Assembly (NCBI GenBank): GCA_963555705.1
Contig: OY743169.1
Span: 5,022,014 to 5,086,013 of the forward strand
DNA: 64,000 bases
Source: Ligustrum vulgare
Lineage: Eukaryota; Streptophyta; Magnoliopsida; Lamiales; Oleaceae
Direction: 5' to 3'
In this document: positions 33,539-51,901 of the stretch, piece by piece
Position numbering within the stretch: position 1 is the stretch's first letter
How the letters are laid out: each line of letters begins with the position of its first letter
Position numbers and translations under genes: made by a program
Notes under the pieces: generated by a model
What the model was told of the DNA's origin: nothing
The model's input: only the letters and a program-made list of their open reading frames with translations
Database searches by the model: none

Positions 33539-36500
33539 TGTAGCGCCCCGAGTTCCGTATACCCGATTCACTACGTCATTTTCTGTCTAAATTTTTCGAA
33601 TAATATTTTTGCGGAAGAAATAATTGAAATTCATTTTTGGCAACATTAAATAAACTGTAATGGCCGCTAAAATTGAAAACATTTATGAAACCATTTGAAA
33701 TAGTAAATCGAACCATTAATATTGTAAAGAAATTGCCAATATCATAATTTCTCAAATAAATGAACTTCTCTAAATTATTCGATTGTTTGGAAAATACGGA
33801 AATCATTAACGTCAAACTTTCAACCGTTCAACGATTATTGCCACCATCATTCATCGCTCGCCACCGTCTCCGAAATCTGCAAAACTGTTAAAAAGTAGGG
33901 TGAGTATTTCATGGGGGAAATACTCAGTAGACTCATCGCAAATTAATTTAATTTATAAGATGATTAAACACATAAATCCCGGCTCTTTATAAAACGGGCA
34001 TTGATAGAGCTTCTTTATAAAACTGCTCTTGATAAAACTCATATTGTGCATTACAGCACGAGACATATTGTGAAAATAATAGGCTCTTTGAAAACATCTC
34101 TTTGAAAATAGCTCTTTGAAAACAGCTCTTTGAAAATATCTCTTTGAAAACAGCTCTTTGAAAATATCTCTTTGAAAACAGCTCTTTGAAAACATCTCTT
34201 TGAAAACCATATACTTATAAAAACATTTTAATTATGTCAAGCATAATTTCTTTTTTGAAAGCATAACATAAGATAGGATTTAAATCCTCATAAACATACA
34301 AGAACTTTACCGAACTTAGGTGGCAAGAATTCTTATCATAATAACAGTAAAATCACAGTAAGTTTTCATCATAACATAGGATAAAATCGAAATCCTCATA
34401 AACATAAGAATTTTACCGAACTTAGGTGGTAAGAATTCTTATGTAGTAAGTATACCAAGCATAATTTTCTGAAATTCATAGGGATCAATTGCATCATAAC
34501 ATAAGATAGGATCGAAATCCTCATAAACATATGCGACAGGAATTTTACCGAACTTAGGTGGTAAATCCTCATAAACATATGGAAATATAGGAATTTTACC
34601 GAACTTCGTGGCAAATCCTCATAAACATAGGAGACACAAGAATGTTACCGAACTTAGGTGGCAAGAATTCTTATGTGTAGCGCTACTAAAACTCCGGTCC
34701 CCTTAACATATCATAACTTATCATATGGGACCCAAAACAATCTTGGTAGATTGATTTCATAGCAATGATCCAAAAAAACATTTTCGTGAAGCATAGGGTA
34801 TACTTACTTTTCGTAAAAACATAAAGTATATTTTCTTTTCATAAAAACATACTTACTTTTCATAACAACATAAGGTATATTTACCTTTCATAAAAACATA
34901 CTTGTTTTTCTTAAAAATTGACTTTCACAAGTCACATGACATTCATATGAAATCATAATTTAAATCAATTAATAAGTGCGAGTCTACCTCAAATCCGACG
35001 AGTGCAAAGTTGAGCGGGAATGACTTCAATTTCTTTAAATTCTCCGTACGCTTCGTCTTAGCCAATAAATCACTTTAGTATATCGAATATATAGCTCAAA
35101 ATGATAAATTATAATTTGAGGACTAAAATTGATGTTTTGAAAGTTGAGGGACTAAAATAGATACTTTTGAAAGTTGAGGGACTAAAATGAATACTTTTAA
35201 AACTTGGGCTTAAAAGTAAATCAACAGTGACTGAAATAATAGATTTTGAAAATGAAAGGGCTGATTAAAACTCATTTAAAACTTAAAGGACTGAAATGAT
35301 AGTTTTTGAAAACATAGGGACTAATTTGAAAACCTTTTAAACTTGAGGACTAAAAGGTAATTTCCGAAAACTTAAAATATTAAAATCAACATTTTCTCTT
35401 CCTTCAAATGTATTCAGAGACGCGAGAGAGAGAGAAAGGGACGAACGGCGATTGAAATCGTGATTTATCAAATCCGCCGGCGATTCGTCGGCGACAATGC
35501 GGCGCTATCACCGCCGTTGGGTGGCGGTGACTAAGGGAAAGAATTGGTAGCAAAAAGACAGAATTTGGTGCTGATTTGAGTGTTTTGATGTGCGAAACCG
35601 AGGCTTCAAGGTCGCGGTTTAGGTCGTGATTTCTCCGGCTACAATTCCGGTGTTGGTCGAAGGTAAGTCTTGGCTTGTTCTGGGTTTTGGGTTTTATTTT
35701 GATTTGCGATTTGGAGTTGGGTTTGATGTTTTGGATCGGAGGTTAGGTGGTGATGATTCTGGGTAGTAGGCTGGTGGTAGTGTTGTAGGTAGAGGTTAAT
35801 TGGTGGTCCAGCTGTGAGCTGCAGGCGGCTGGAATGGTTGCTGGAAGTGGGATTGCAGTTGATTTGGTTGGTTGCAGTGGTGAATTGCAGAGGCAGGGAA
35901 AAAAGTGTGCTTGGTGGTGTTGCTGTGGTTTGATCTGTGTGTGGTAAATGGTGGCTGCTGATGGTTTCTGATCGAGGAGGTGGCTGCTGCTGGTGGAGAT
36001 AAAATTGGGGTTGGTGTTGGTACAGAATTGAGGGTGGATTGTATGTCCATGGTTGATTGCTGCTTGATTTGGTAGTTTGTTGTGTGTATTGTGAGGAGAT
36101 GGAGAACGTATAAATTTAGGAAAAATGATGAATGGTTAGGTATGAAAAGGGTGGAATATGGGTAATTCATCATTATGTTTAGTATACACATGGGGTAGGA
36201 TTGAATTGTGATAGCTTTGATTAATTGATAGTGGTGTTCTTTGTTAGGTGTAATGATATGATGAAGATGCTTTGATTATGGTATATTGAGGTGGAAAGAG
36301 TAATAAAGAAGGAAGAAAAATATGTGGGTTCATGATACAATTTTGATAAATATTGGACTAACTTCGATAAAGAAAAGTATTTAAAACTGATATATTTTGG
36401 ACTGAAAAATGATTTTGAAAATAATACTTTAAATAAATAATTAAAATAATATAATTTTAGAAATTCGGATTTTAATTTAAAATCGAACAAATTCGATATT

Positions 36501-36623
36501 TCTTGACTTGGCTAGACGAATCCGTCGCGGCGTTAACTTCAAAATAATAAATGAAATAGTAGCGACACAATTTTCTAAATATTAAAATAATTATTTATTG
36601 TATAAAAATTCTGGTTCGCTATA
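33539..36623 (-). repeat. 5' LTR of element 1
   Basis: A 3085-bp partner of 27138-30222. All internal features recur 6401 bp further on, including the GC-rich antisense block and its donor at 35663. Only two mismatches were noticed by eye, so the insertion is very recent. Confidence 0.93.
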
Positions 36624-37651
36624 GTTGATTGTTGAAAAAGAGGGTTGATGGTGTGAAATGGAGTGGGTTGGTGTATATAATAAGAATTTGATAGGTATGA
36701 GATTGATGTGATAGGTATGGGATTGATGTGATAGGTGGAGGTTGGTAGTGTGAAAGTCTTGAAAAGAAATGCACGTAATTCGAGGAAAAATCGTACGCGA
36801 AATCAACTGGGTCGGAAGAATGAAACTGATAAAATGAGATTGATGAAAATTGAACTTTAAAATGATTTTGAAAATAATAATTTAAATAAATAATTAAAAT
36901 AATAAAATTTTGGAAATTCGGAATTTATTTAAAATCGAATGGTCCTGACAAATTCTTGACTTGGCTAGACGAACGCGTCGTGACGCTAACTTAAAAATGG
37001 GTGAGATCGCAGCGGCACGATTTTCGAAACTTTGAAATAATTATTAAATTGCGTAAAAATTCTCGATCGCTACACATATGATTTCTAATAAAACAGAATA
37101 TATTCATAAACCAAAAAAAGAAATAAATGGTCTATAAGGTTTTTCAAGCATGGCAAAAAGTCATAAATTTGTATGGTAAACTTGTGGGATGAATCATGAG
37201 TTTTAAATGCATTATTATTAATAGTTTTATATTTGTATTTAAATATTTAATTAACTCCATCGTGGTCATTTACAATTTGGCTCATTAATATGAGTCTCAT
37301 TCTATTTTCATTTACTAAGAATTTCAATCAAATTGTGAAGTTAAATATTACAATGAGGTAGAGACGTAACAAATTTCTTAAAAAGAACTTAATCATTTCA
37401 CTTTACCAAAAACAAATTACAAATTCTTTTGATTTTTAGTTTCAAGACAACCAATTAAAACCATCAAAAAAATTAAACAAGGATCAAGGACCTGTTTTTA
37501 ACTTCGATTTTTCGGTTCTAAAGACGGAACCGAGAACCAAACAGTTCTCAGTTCCAAAATTGATTTCCTATTTTATTTTTTTAAAACCATACGGTTCCAT
37601 TTTTTTGGTTCAGTTCTGGTTTGGTCATATCGGTTTCGATTTTTTTGTTCA

Positions 37652-38887
37652 CCCCTCCATCACTTGAAGATAGACTTGCTCCTATTTTCACACAAATTAA
37701 GAAACATATAATTAATGTAGTTGAAAATATAAGACTGCATTTTTTTATGTTTCAGTTTTTAGTTTTCTTTTTCGAAAACGTTTTTCTGTTTTCTATTTTC
37801 AGTGTTGTTTTCAAAATTGCTGAAAATGCGTTTGGTTTGTTACTTTGTTATTTCAGAAAACTGTTTTGAAAATGAAAAGTTGGAAAACACGTTCTATTTG
37901 AAATTTTGTACAAAACTTTTTTGTACACTTGTAATCATATTGCTTGCGAATAAATTTAAAAAATGATATTTGTGGATTAGACAACCTTCTGGATCACAGA
38001 AAATGATATTTTGTTTAGCTATTGTGAGTTTCAATTTTTTAAATTTGAAGAGTCAAATCCATTCTTTATTTTAAAAACGTAAAACAAAGAGTTTTTTAAA
38101 ATTTATTATTATATAGACTCTTTAAAATAAAATAAAAAATATTATATATTTTGTGGGATTTTTTATGGGGAAAATTGTTCTTATTTAGATAATCCCGAGA
38201 GTTTTATGAAAATATACTTTAGCTATTTATAATAGTAGAAATGATAATTTGTATAAAAAAAATAAAAAAAATAATAGTTATAAATAATACTAGAAATGAT
38301 AATTTTTAAATAATACTGAAAATAAATTTTAGCTAAAAATAATAGTAGAAATGATAATTTGTAAATAATACTAGAAATAATTTTTTTTTTTTGAGTTACT
38401 AGAAATAAATTTTAGTTATAACTAATATTAGAAATGATAATTTGTAAAAGGGGAAAAAAAGGGCGTTGACTGAATTTAAAAAAAAAAAATTAAAAACGTG
38501 CGTTGTCGAATTTGAAAAGAAAACGCGGAAAACGTCAAAACTGCGTTTTCTTTTTCCTTTAGAAAATCCATTTTCTGTTTTGCGTTTTCATTTTCGAAAA
38601 CAGTTCAATAGAATGCGTTTTCTGCATTTTGGGAAACAGAAAAACAGAAAACAGCTGCAAAAACGGTAAAAAGAACGCAGCCAAAATTTTTCTAACATTT
38701 TCCTAATATATCCTTACATTAAATTATGGTTAAAATAGAATTAATTTATATTTTGTTGATAACAATTTACATCAAATAATTACATATTAGAAAACTTAAA
38801 ATTATATATTCTTTCAATAAACAAAGTAGCTTATAATTTGGTATGAAAAAATAAGAAATACAAGCATATCTTAAGGGACAGAGGGAG
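37652..38887. mobile_element. Stowaway-like element, interrupted
   Basis: The right end GGGACAGAGGGAG is followed by TA, and the left end CCCTCCATCACTTGAAGATAG mirrors it imperfectly. The copy is split by a 950-bp Tourist-like element. The left TA is lost at the junction with the hAT-like element. Confidence 0.5.
37733..38682. mobile_element. Tourist-like element related to 16535-17531
   Basis: The ends GACTGCATTTTTTTATG and AAAAAGAACGCAGCC correspond to the GGCTGCGTTCT ends of the copy at 16535, with the same GAAAAC-rich subterminal sequence. The left flank is TAA and the right flank AAA, so the target duplication is imperfect. Confidence 0.55.
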
Positions 38888-38889
38888 TA

Positions 38890-39810
38890 CTAAATAAAAC
38901 AGTTAGAAGTTACAACAATAATAATGTAAATCGTCAAGAATTCAAATTAAATTTACTTTTCTAGTATTTTAGATGAAAAATTAGTGGTAATTACACCACG
39001 ACAAGTTCTTAAAATCAACAATTTTAAAAAAAAAGTTTTTAAGTTTAATTCAACACTCAGGTTCTTATTACCTACCTTTTAAAATATTAATTAATTATAT
39101 TACCCCACACCTACCTACCAAGTACCCACCGCTATTTCAATTGGGATTTCAATTAGAACACTCGCCGTTTGTGAACTCCACTCCACTCGACATTGTAGAA
39201 TGTCGCTACCCTTCGAGCACTAACTCCACACTCCAAAAGTGGCATCTTAAGGTACCTCCAGCCGCAGCAAGACCCAGTTAAAATTGTTCTCAACCTCGCA
39301 GCAACGACAACCGTGCGGCGAGCTCTGAGGTTCGTAGTAGTGGTGCTCAACTTCGCTGTCATCAGTGGTGTCATTGACGTCCTTGGCTATAGTGTCGTCA
39401 TCTCCTTCGTCAGTAGCCTATGATGCCATGTTTTTTGTTCTGCTTCCGGCTTGGTGGTGGTGGTTGTAATGAAGCAGGTGGTGGATCTACGATGGTGTTA
39501 ATGGGTGATGTCGACGCCATTGATTGTGGTAGCGATGTGTAGCAGATTTTCATGGTGTTGTGATATTGGTGTTGGTTTTGGTTGTAGTGAGGTGTTGATT
39601 GAGGTGGTGTAGGTGGGGGTGGGGATTGAAGGATGGGGATCTGGAACTTAGACTTCTTGCAGATGCCGCCAGACTTGTTTAATTAGGTCACAGTGACACT
39701 AATTAGGCGGTTGTATGGTTTGTGTTATTAGTGGGGGCTTTGTATGTTACAGTGGTGATTGTGCCTCCCGGTGTTGGTTGTGTGTGTGACGGTGGTGGTT
39801 GTTTAATGGG
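38890..39810. other. Gene-free stretch with GGT-rich block
   Basis: Positions 39140-39420 are more GC-rich and could be old coding sequence, but no frame gives a protein I recognise. Positions 39440-39640 are a degenerate GGT/GTG-rich run. Confidence 0.35.
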
Positions 39811-40300
39811 GTCATATACACAAGTCATATGTCAAATGTTCAAGTTAGTGGTCATAAGTAACCTGTTCAATTCATTGGTCACAATTCATATGTTACAGGT
39901 CACATTCTATAGGTCACATCTTATAATTCATCCAATCACTACATCTCATACGTAACACTTCATATTTTAGATCACATTTAACAATTCATATGTCCAAAGG
40001 TCTCACTGAATAGTTCACATGTCACACATTCAAGTCACAATATATTAAAGTCACATGTCCATGTCACACTTCATAGATCGTAGGTCACACTATTTAGGTC
40101 ACATGTCACACTTTATATGTTACGACTCATTTATATTGTCATAGGCCGCACTTAATATGTTCATAGATTACATGTTCAAGCCACGGGTCACAATTTATAC
40201 CACATGTCACATGTCTTAATTTGAGGTCACATGTCACAATTTATACGTTTCAGGTCACTTGTAACACAGTTCACATATCAATTTCACAAGTCAAAGATTC
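39811..40300. repeat. Degenerate array of GGTCACA-type short repeats
   Basis: Roughly twenty-five variants of AGGTCACATGTCACA, CAATTCATATGTTACAGGTCA and similar follow each other with irregular 12-30-bp spacing. No gene overlaps it. Confidence 0.6.
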
Positions 40301-41244
40301 AAGAAGTGTTGATAAATGAGGCACATAGTTCTGGGCAATCATTGTGCTATGTTTTCGAGATTCTCCTTGTTACAGTGCTTCTAAACTGAGAATTTCAGTA
40401 AGTTTAACTCGCGTTTAATTTTTCAGTAAAGTTAACTCCTACTTCAAATTTGTGAAGTGATTTTTTTTTTCTTTTTTCTTTTTAATAGTGACGATGGTGG
40501 TGTGGTTGTAGTGGTGGCGACAGTTGTGCATCGGAGCTTGGTGACGGTGGTGGTCAAGATGATCGAAGATACGGGCGGTGGTGGTGTTCAGAGGTGGTGG
40601 TGGTTTGAGATGGTGACAATGTTGATACGGGAAGATTTAGATTGCATGGGATGATTTTTATTTCCACCTGATTTTTGAATGTTTAAACTATTCTCTTTAT
40701 TTTTAAATTGTTGTAATGTAATACATGATTTGTGTATTCTTCCCAAAAAATTAACAATTATATTAACTTGACATTTTTATTTTAAAAACTTGGGTATCTA
40801 TTAGATTAGATTGTTGGACCTTACGTACTTTTATGGACCTTCACATCATGAAGGTCCTATATGATTTCATGGACTGCATAAGATCAGGGCCGATCCTTTG
40901 TGGAAGCAAAATATGAAGTAAATGCACGTGAAACTTTACTGTAATGTTTTGATAGCACAATATTGTGACAACCAAAAGGAGTTGCTCCGATAGTGGTGGA
41001 AGCTACCCTGTTTATGTACGATGACTTTACTTTTTTTAAATTGATTTGCTAATTTCCAGTTGTTTACTCGAATTTATTTTTTAAACGCACATTTACTTGG
41101 AAATCATCACTTTTCAACTCACAATAAAAATTTCTCCCACTAGGACCAAACATGCTAGTTTTTTGCAAAGTGGATGACCATAAAGTCTCTTATTGCCAAA
41201 CAAGCCCTATTTTATCTTTAATTTATTGCCAACAAGTACCATAG

Positions 41245-41288
<44 letters not shown>

Positions 41289-41640
41289 AGAAGAAGAGTT
41301 TAATAATAGCAATTATTAGAAGAATGTTTGGTTAAAAAAATAGATTTTTTTTGTTTTTTAAAAATGGACTTGTTATAGTCGAGCCAACTAGGTTAATCCT
41401 ATATGTTTTTTTAATCCAAAAATGTAAATATATAGATCAGACATACCCTATCCGTGTTAGGTAGGCTAGAGATCACAAATGAGTCCTATTTATCTACTTA
41501 TGACTTTACTTTTTTGAAATTGATTTGCTGTGGTAGTGGTGGAAACAACACTGTTTATGTACGTATGACTTTACTTTTTTGAAATTGATTTGCTAGTTTT
41601 TTTTTTTTTTTCCTCGAAATCATTTTTTTAAATACACATA

Positions 41641-42829
41641 GGGATGGTAATGGGACGGGTAATCCCTGAACCCGATGAGGACCCGCCAGAACGGGGTGGG
41701 AAATCCTCGACAATGACGGAGATGGGATGAAAAAGTGTCCTCGATCGGGGATGAAACTGGGATGTGGATTGCTATTAAATCCCAGTCCCCGCCCCAGACC
41801 TGCCTCGAACCATCTCTGATTAATAAGTTTAATTAAAAAAATTCAAACAAATTAAAAATTTCTTAAACCACCATACGCCCAAATATATATAAATCCAAAA
41901 TCAACCCCTATATGTCAACTCTATACTACTTTTCACTTTTCATCTCTCATTCTCTCCAAATATATTTTTTTTAAGAAAATAATTTGTATAACTAAGTAGG
42001 GACGGAGCCAGGATTTCGAGTGAGCGTGAACCAAAATTTTCAAATGGTGGGAGGGCGAAGGGAACCCCTCCTCGGGGGTTCGGGGGCGGAGCCCTCGAAT
42101 TTTTTTGAACCAAAATGATTGAAACGACGAAGTAATAAATAAAAAACTAAACTTCATTAACTAACAAGTAACAACTAACCAATGTAAGGTCGTAATTCAC
42201 AAAAGAAAAGACCTATAACTGAAAAGTAAATGTAAAATTTCAAGGTGAGAGATACTAGTAATGAGTATTGTATCCACTTCTTACATAAACATAATGATTG
42301 TAGAGAGAGAATTAAGATTAAAAGAAATAAATTAAAGATGCCAATTTTTTTTTTGGACTCAAAATTTTTTTTCCAGTGGGGGCCAACACCCCCACTGGGC
42401 CTCAATAGGCTCCATGACTGTAACTAAGTATTGCTCGAAAACATCAATGTTCCCAGAAAATGAAATAATCACTTTTATACCATTTTCCTTAAGTCGCGAA
42501 CAGATATCAAATTGAAAAATTAGCCGTTATCTTATGCATTGTCATCATTTGATACCATAAATATTTTTACTAATCTTTTTTGTCATACTTTTATGGTGTA
42601 CCTGCAAACTTTTTGATCCAATCGAAGAGTAATGTCCAGTATTATATACTTAGAGGAATTTCATCAGATAACCAGTATAAAAATATATTAATGGACAAAT
42701 ATATAACAATAATAATAATCGGGGATGTAAACGGGGATTATGTGCATCCTCGTCCTCGTCTTAGCAAGGATTGAGGTAGGGATGAAGATGGTAAATCTCC
42801 GACGAAGTGGGGACGAGAATTGACATCCC
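41641..42829. mobile_element. hAT-like element, split by a second hAT-like MITE
   Basis: The left end GGGATGGTAATGGGACGGG and the right end GGGACGAGAATTGACATCCC mirror each other imperfectly. The 424-bp MITE at 41997-42420 sits inside. I could not find a clean 8-bp duplication. Confidence 0.45.
41997..42420. mobile_element. hAT-like MITE
   Basis: TAGGGACGGAGCC and GGCTCCATGACTG are imperfect inverted ends. A perfect 8-bp TAACTAAG duplication flanks them (41989-41996 and 42421-42428). Confidence 0.75.
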
Positions 42830-43174
42830 ATCCTGAACCCATTGTCGAACACACGTTTACTTGGAACTCATCATTTTTCAACCCCACGATAAAAGTTTCT
42901 CCCACGAGGACAAAACATGCTAGTTTTTTGCAAAGTGGATAACCATAAAGTCTCTCATTGCCAAACAAACCCATATTGTCTTTGGTAATCGTATTTTTTT
43001 GGTTTATAAATCAAATCATAAACTATACAATTTTTCACTTTTTAACCACAAATCTCTCTCCACATTTCAATCATACATTTTATCTCAAAAATATAAATAA
43101 ACCAATTTATAAATCACAATCGTTATTTGAGAAAAAAGAGTTTAATAATAGCAATTTTTAGAAGAATGTTTGGT

Positions 43175-43217
<43 letters not shown>

Positions 43218-43350
43218 TTTTAAAATGAGTTTGTTATAGTCGAGCCAACTATGTTAACCCTATATGTTTTTTAATAAAAAATGTACATATATAAATCAGA
43301 CATACCCTATATGTGTTAGGTAGGCCAGAGATCACAAATGAGTCCTTTGG

Positions 43351-43585
43351 CCTATCATTTGTTAGTCAACTTGACTGGCATATATTGCATATCTATGGAG
43401 GTTCTTTATACAAGTTTGCTGCTAGGAGCCCCTATATTTTCCTAGATCATCGCACCTCACCCAATAATCGAGGTGACCACGAGCTGCGAAGTTGGAAAAG
43501 GAAAAAAAAAATTATTCAAGGTTTTCTTATTGCTAGAGAGCTTGACCTTTATCAACGTGGCAATAAGAAGTTCAATATGAGTTGA
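43351..43585 (+). pseudogene. Unidentified coding fragment without a start codon
   Basis: An open frame of about 75 codons begins directly where the tandem-duplicated flank stops, has no ATG until its last codons, and ends at TGA 43583-43585. The residues look coding (DWHILHIYGG, FLDHRTSPNNRGDHEL, then a KRKKK run), but I do not recognise the family. It could be a 3' exon or a transposon-captured fragment. Confidence 0.4.
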
Positions 43586-44193
43586 GTATTCAAGCCCACT
43601 GGCTATAAGCATATGCATAACAATATCATGACTAGATGAGATCTTATACTCGCGATTAAAGTATAATATTGTTGTCTAAATGAGTAAATATACTGACACT
43701 GTATTTTAATTGTATGAAAGATTTATAACCTTTATTCATCATTACACTCAAGTCCTTAATGTTTTTTTTAAAACATTATTATCATGAACTTACATTAATT
43801 AGCATATTATGATTATTATCGAAACGATAACGGATTTTGTCTAAAAAATTGTTAAAGATGAAGTAAAAAGATTAACTTATATTGTAATTTTAAATAAGAA
43901 AAATCGATGAATACAAACAAATGGACAAATTTTTTGAACGAAAATGATCATTGAAGAAAGTTGTGCAAATAATAAAAAGAATATATAAAGATAACAATGT
44001 GATGTAAAAAGATTAAGGACTCAAATGTGACAATAAAATAATATGTGGTGTAAAATAAGACGGTTTATAGAAAGAAAGAAAGAAAAATGAACTGCTAATA
44101 TTGGATAGGGTAAATCGGGAATTTCACGACATTTTGCGAGTTCCAAGAGAAGTTCTATCTCCGGTAACGAGAGAGGTGAGTTTTGGGGCGGGG
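43586..44193. other. Upstream region of PEX10
   Basis: AT-rich with no other gene. The PEX10 reading frame stays open upstream to before 44101 without an ATG, so the first in-frame ATG at 44194 is taken as the start. A promoter cannot be pinpointed. Confidence 0.45.
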
Positions 44194-50799
<6,606 letters not shown>

Positions 50800-51734
50800 T
50801 TCTTCAGCATTGGCAAGTCTGATGTTTGAGGATGAAAAACAAAATGAAAGAAGAGGAGGAAATACACAAGAAAAAAGACTGGCGGCCACTTGTACCTCTT
50901 TCACTTACAAACAAGGGGATCGTCCACTGATCCTGGATTTACTAGGATAATAACGGATGCACTCTCAGTTAGAAGTTATATTGTGATCCTTTCTGTAGTG
51001 TAGGAAAGGGGAAATCCTATGCATTTGACTGGTGTTTGTGAAGGTGTTCATATGAAAATCACTTGGTCAGGAACCCCTCGTATTTGTGATAAACTCTATG
51101 TAGTAAGTCGATTTTTCTGAATAAAGGTTACCTTTATGCTTATTAGTGATAAATTATGAATTATTTTCCAAATATTGAATTTTATGCTTGTTTGTCATCT
51201 CATCTTCAAGATTCTCCATTGCAAATGATTGTGCGAAATGGGCTTTTTAGTTTGTAAATTTCCTTGAAAGGAAAAATCTTGTCACAGTTGTTTTTTAGAA
51301 GCTCTTGGCTTCAGATAGTACATATAAATCCAGGAGTTCCATGTGATGTTACCCGCCTCGAGGGCATATCTCCGACTCCAAGTGACAAAGGGGAGGGTAG
51401 AAAATTTGCTCAGCGCAGTCGGGTGCAGAGTTCGAATCCTGAAATAATGTATTTGTATCATGTGGCAAGTGAGAGTCACCAGCATTTGTGAGAGTTACCT
51501 ATGCCCTTCACCCTGAATTTGGGAGGCACAACTTGCGATTTATCTCTCGAACTAATGATCTAGGATAAGGTCGGTTCGTGCTCTCAAGGTGTGGGTTACT
51601 CTTCCATGTTATGTTAGCCGTGTTATAAAACTGACATGCATGTGAGAGGGTTTTACATCGATGGAAGAGTGGTAGATTATCAGAACCAATTTGTTGCTCG
51701 ACAGTCAATATATACATGCCACGTACCCATACAT
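50800..51734. other. PEX10 3' region and unassigned sequence
   Basis: The PEX10 3' UTR probably extends to the AATAAA near 51120. Between 51345 and 51500 a GAGTTCGAATCCTG box resembles the B box of a tRNA-derived SINE, without a clear A box or tail. Confidence 0.35.
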
Positions 51735-51901
51735 GCCATAGAATCTGGGAAGTAAACTTTTTTATTATCAAATTTTAGGAAGGTCGTCAAGATATTCATC
51801 TATTCAACAATCATCTGTAAAATAATTATGAGAGGGGGAAAAATATAGAATTAATAAAAAGAAATCAACATAGAAAAATATAATACGAATATGATGAGTT
51901 A

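Larger units (their letters stand above)
27138..36623 (-). mobile_element. Cargo-carrying Ty3/gypsy-derived LTR retrotransposon (element 1)
   Basis: A complete 9486-bp element flanked by GTTGA (27133-27137 and 36624-36628). The two 3085-bp LTRs (27138-30222 and 33539-36623) lie exactly 6401 bp apart, and I found only two differences between them. The primer site and purine tract show the element reads on the minus strand, so the right copy is the 5' LTR. The 3316-bp interior lacks gag, protease, RT, RNase H and integrase. What remains next to the purine tract resembles the last codons of a gypsy polyprotein. In their place are two intact plus-strand ORFs, a betaflexivirus NABP-like gene and a LOG gene, both antisense to the element. 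It must rely on enzymes from another element. The long LTRs and the pol tail suggest descent from a Tekay/Del-like chromovirus; this is inference. Confidence 0.9.
25112..37074 (-). mobile_element. Outer solo LTR of the cargo-carrying gypsy family, split by element 1
   Basis: The LTR begins TGTAGCTCCCCGAG and ends GATCGCTACA, flanked by CATAT at 25107-25111 and 37075-37079. It consists of 25112-27137 plus 36629-37074, about 2.47 kb, and clearly resembles the element 1 LTRs in the same orientation (both keep GCGGAAGAAATAA and TTTTTGGCAACATTAAA near the left end). Its interior holds (GGT)n-rich sequence (26650-27070) and an antisense splice-donor motif at 26607. Element 1 inserted into it later, generating GTTGA. 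No internal domain remains, so it arose by LTR-LTR recombination. Confidence 0.8.
24825..37650. mobile_element. hAT-like element split by nested LTR retroelements
   Basis: The left piece is about 24825-25111 and the right piece 37075-about 37650. The ends TAGGGGTGAAC and GTTCACCCCT are inverted, and the interior matches the element at 8552-9420 in reverse orientation. A solo LTR with a CATAT duplication interrupts it. The right end abuts a Stowaway-like element sharing the CACCCCTCCATC junction, so the right limit is approximate. Confidence 0.55.
40983..43350. repeat. ~0.5-kb tandem duplication, second unit split by MITEs
   Basis: Unit A (about 40983-41490) and unit B (about 41525-41640 plus 42843-43345) share GTTTATGTACG, CAAACATGCTAGTTTTTTGC, a TA run, and GTTATAGTCGAGCCAACTA. 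Unit B is interrupted at 41641-42829 by a hAT-like element. Confidence 0.65.

Noticed and set aside
27138..36623. A plain segmental direct duplication of about 3.1 kb
   Set aside because: The terminal TATAGCG/CGCTACA, GTTGA duplication, primer site and purine tract identify the repeats as LTRs.
44101..44193. PEX10 start further upstream at 44101
   Set aside because: That codon is TTG; the first in-frame ATG is 44194 and gives a normal-length N-terminus.
51345..51500. tRNA gene or SINE around GAGTTCGAATCCTG
   Set aside because: A B-box-like sequence alone, without an A box, cloverleaf or tail, is not enough.
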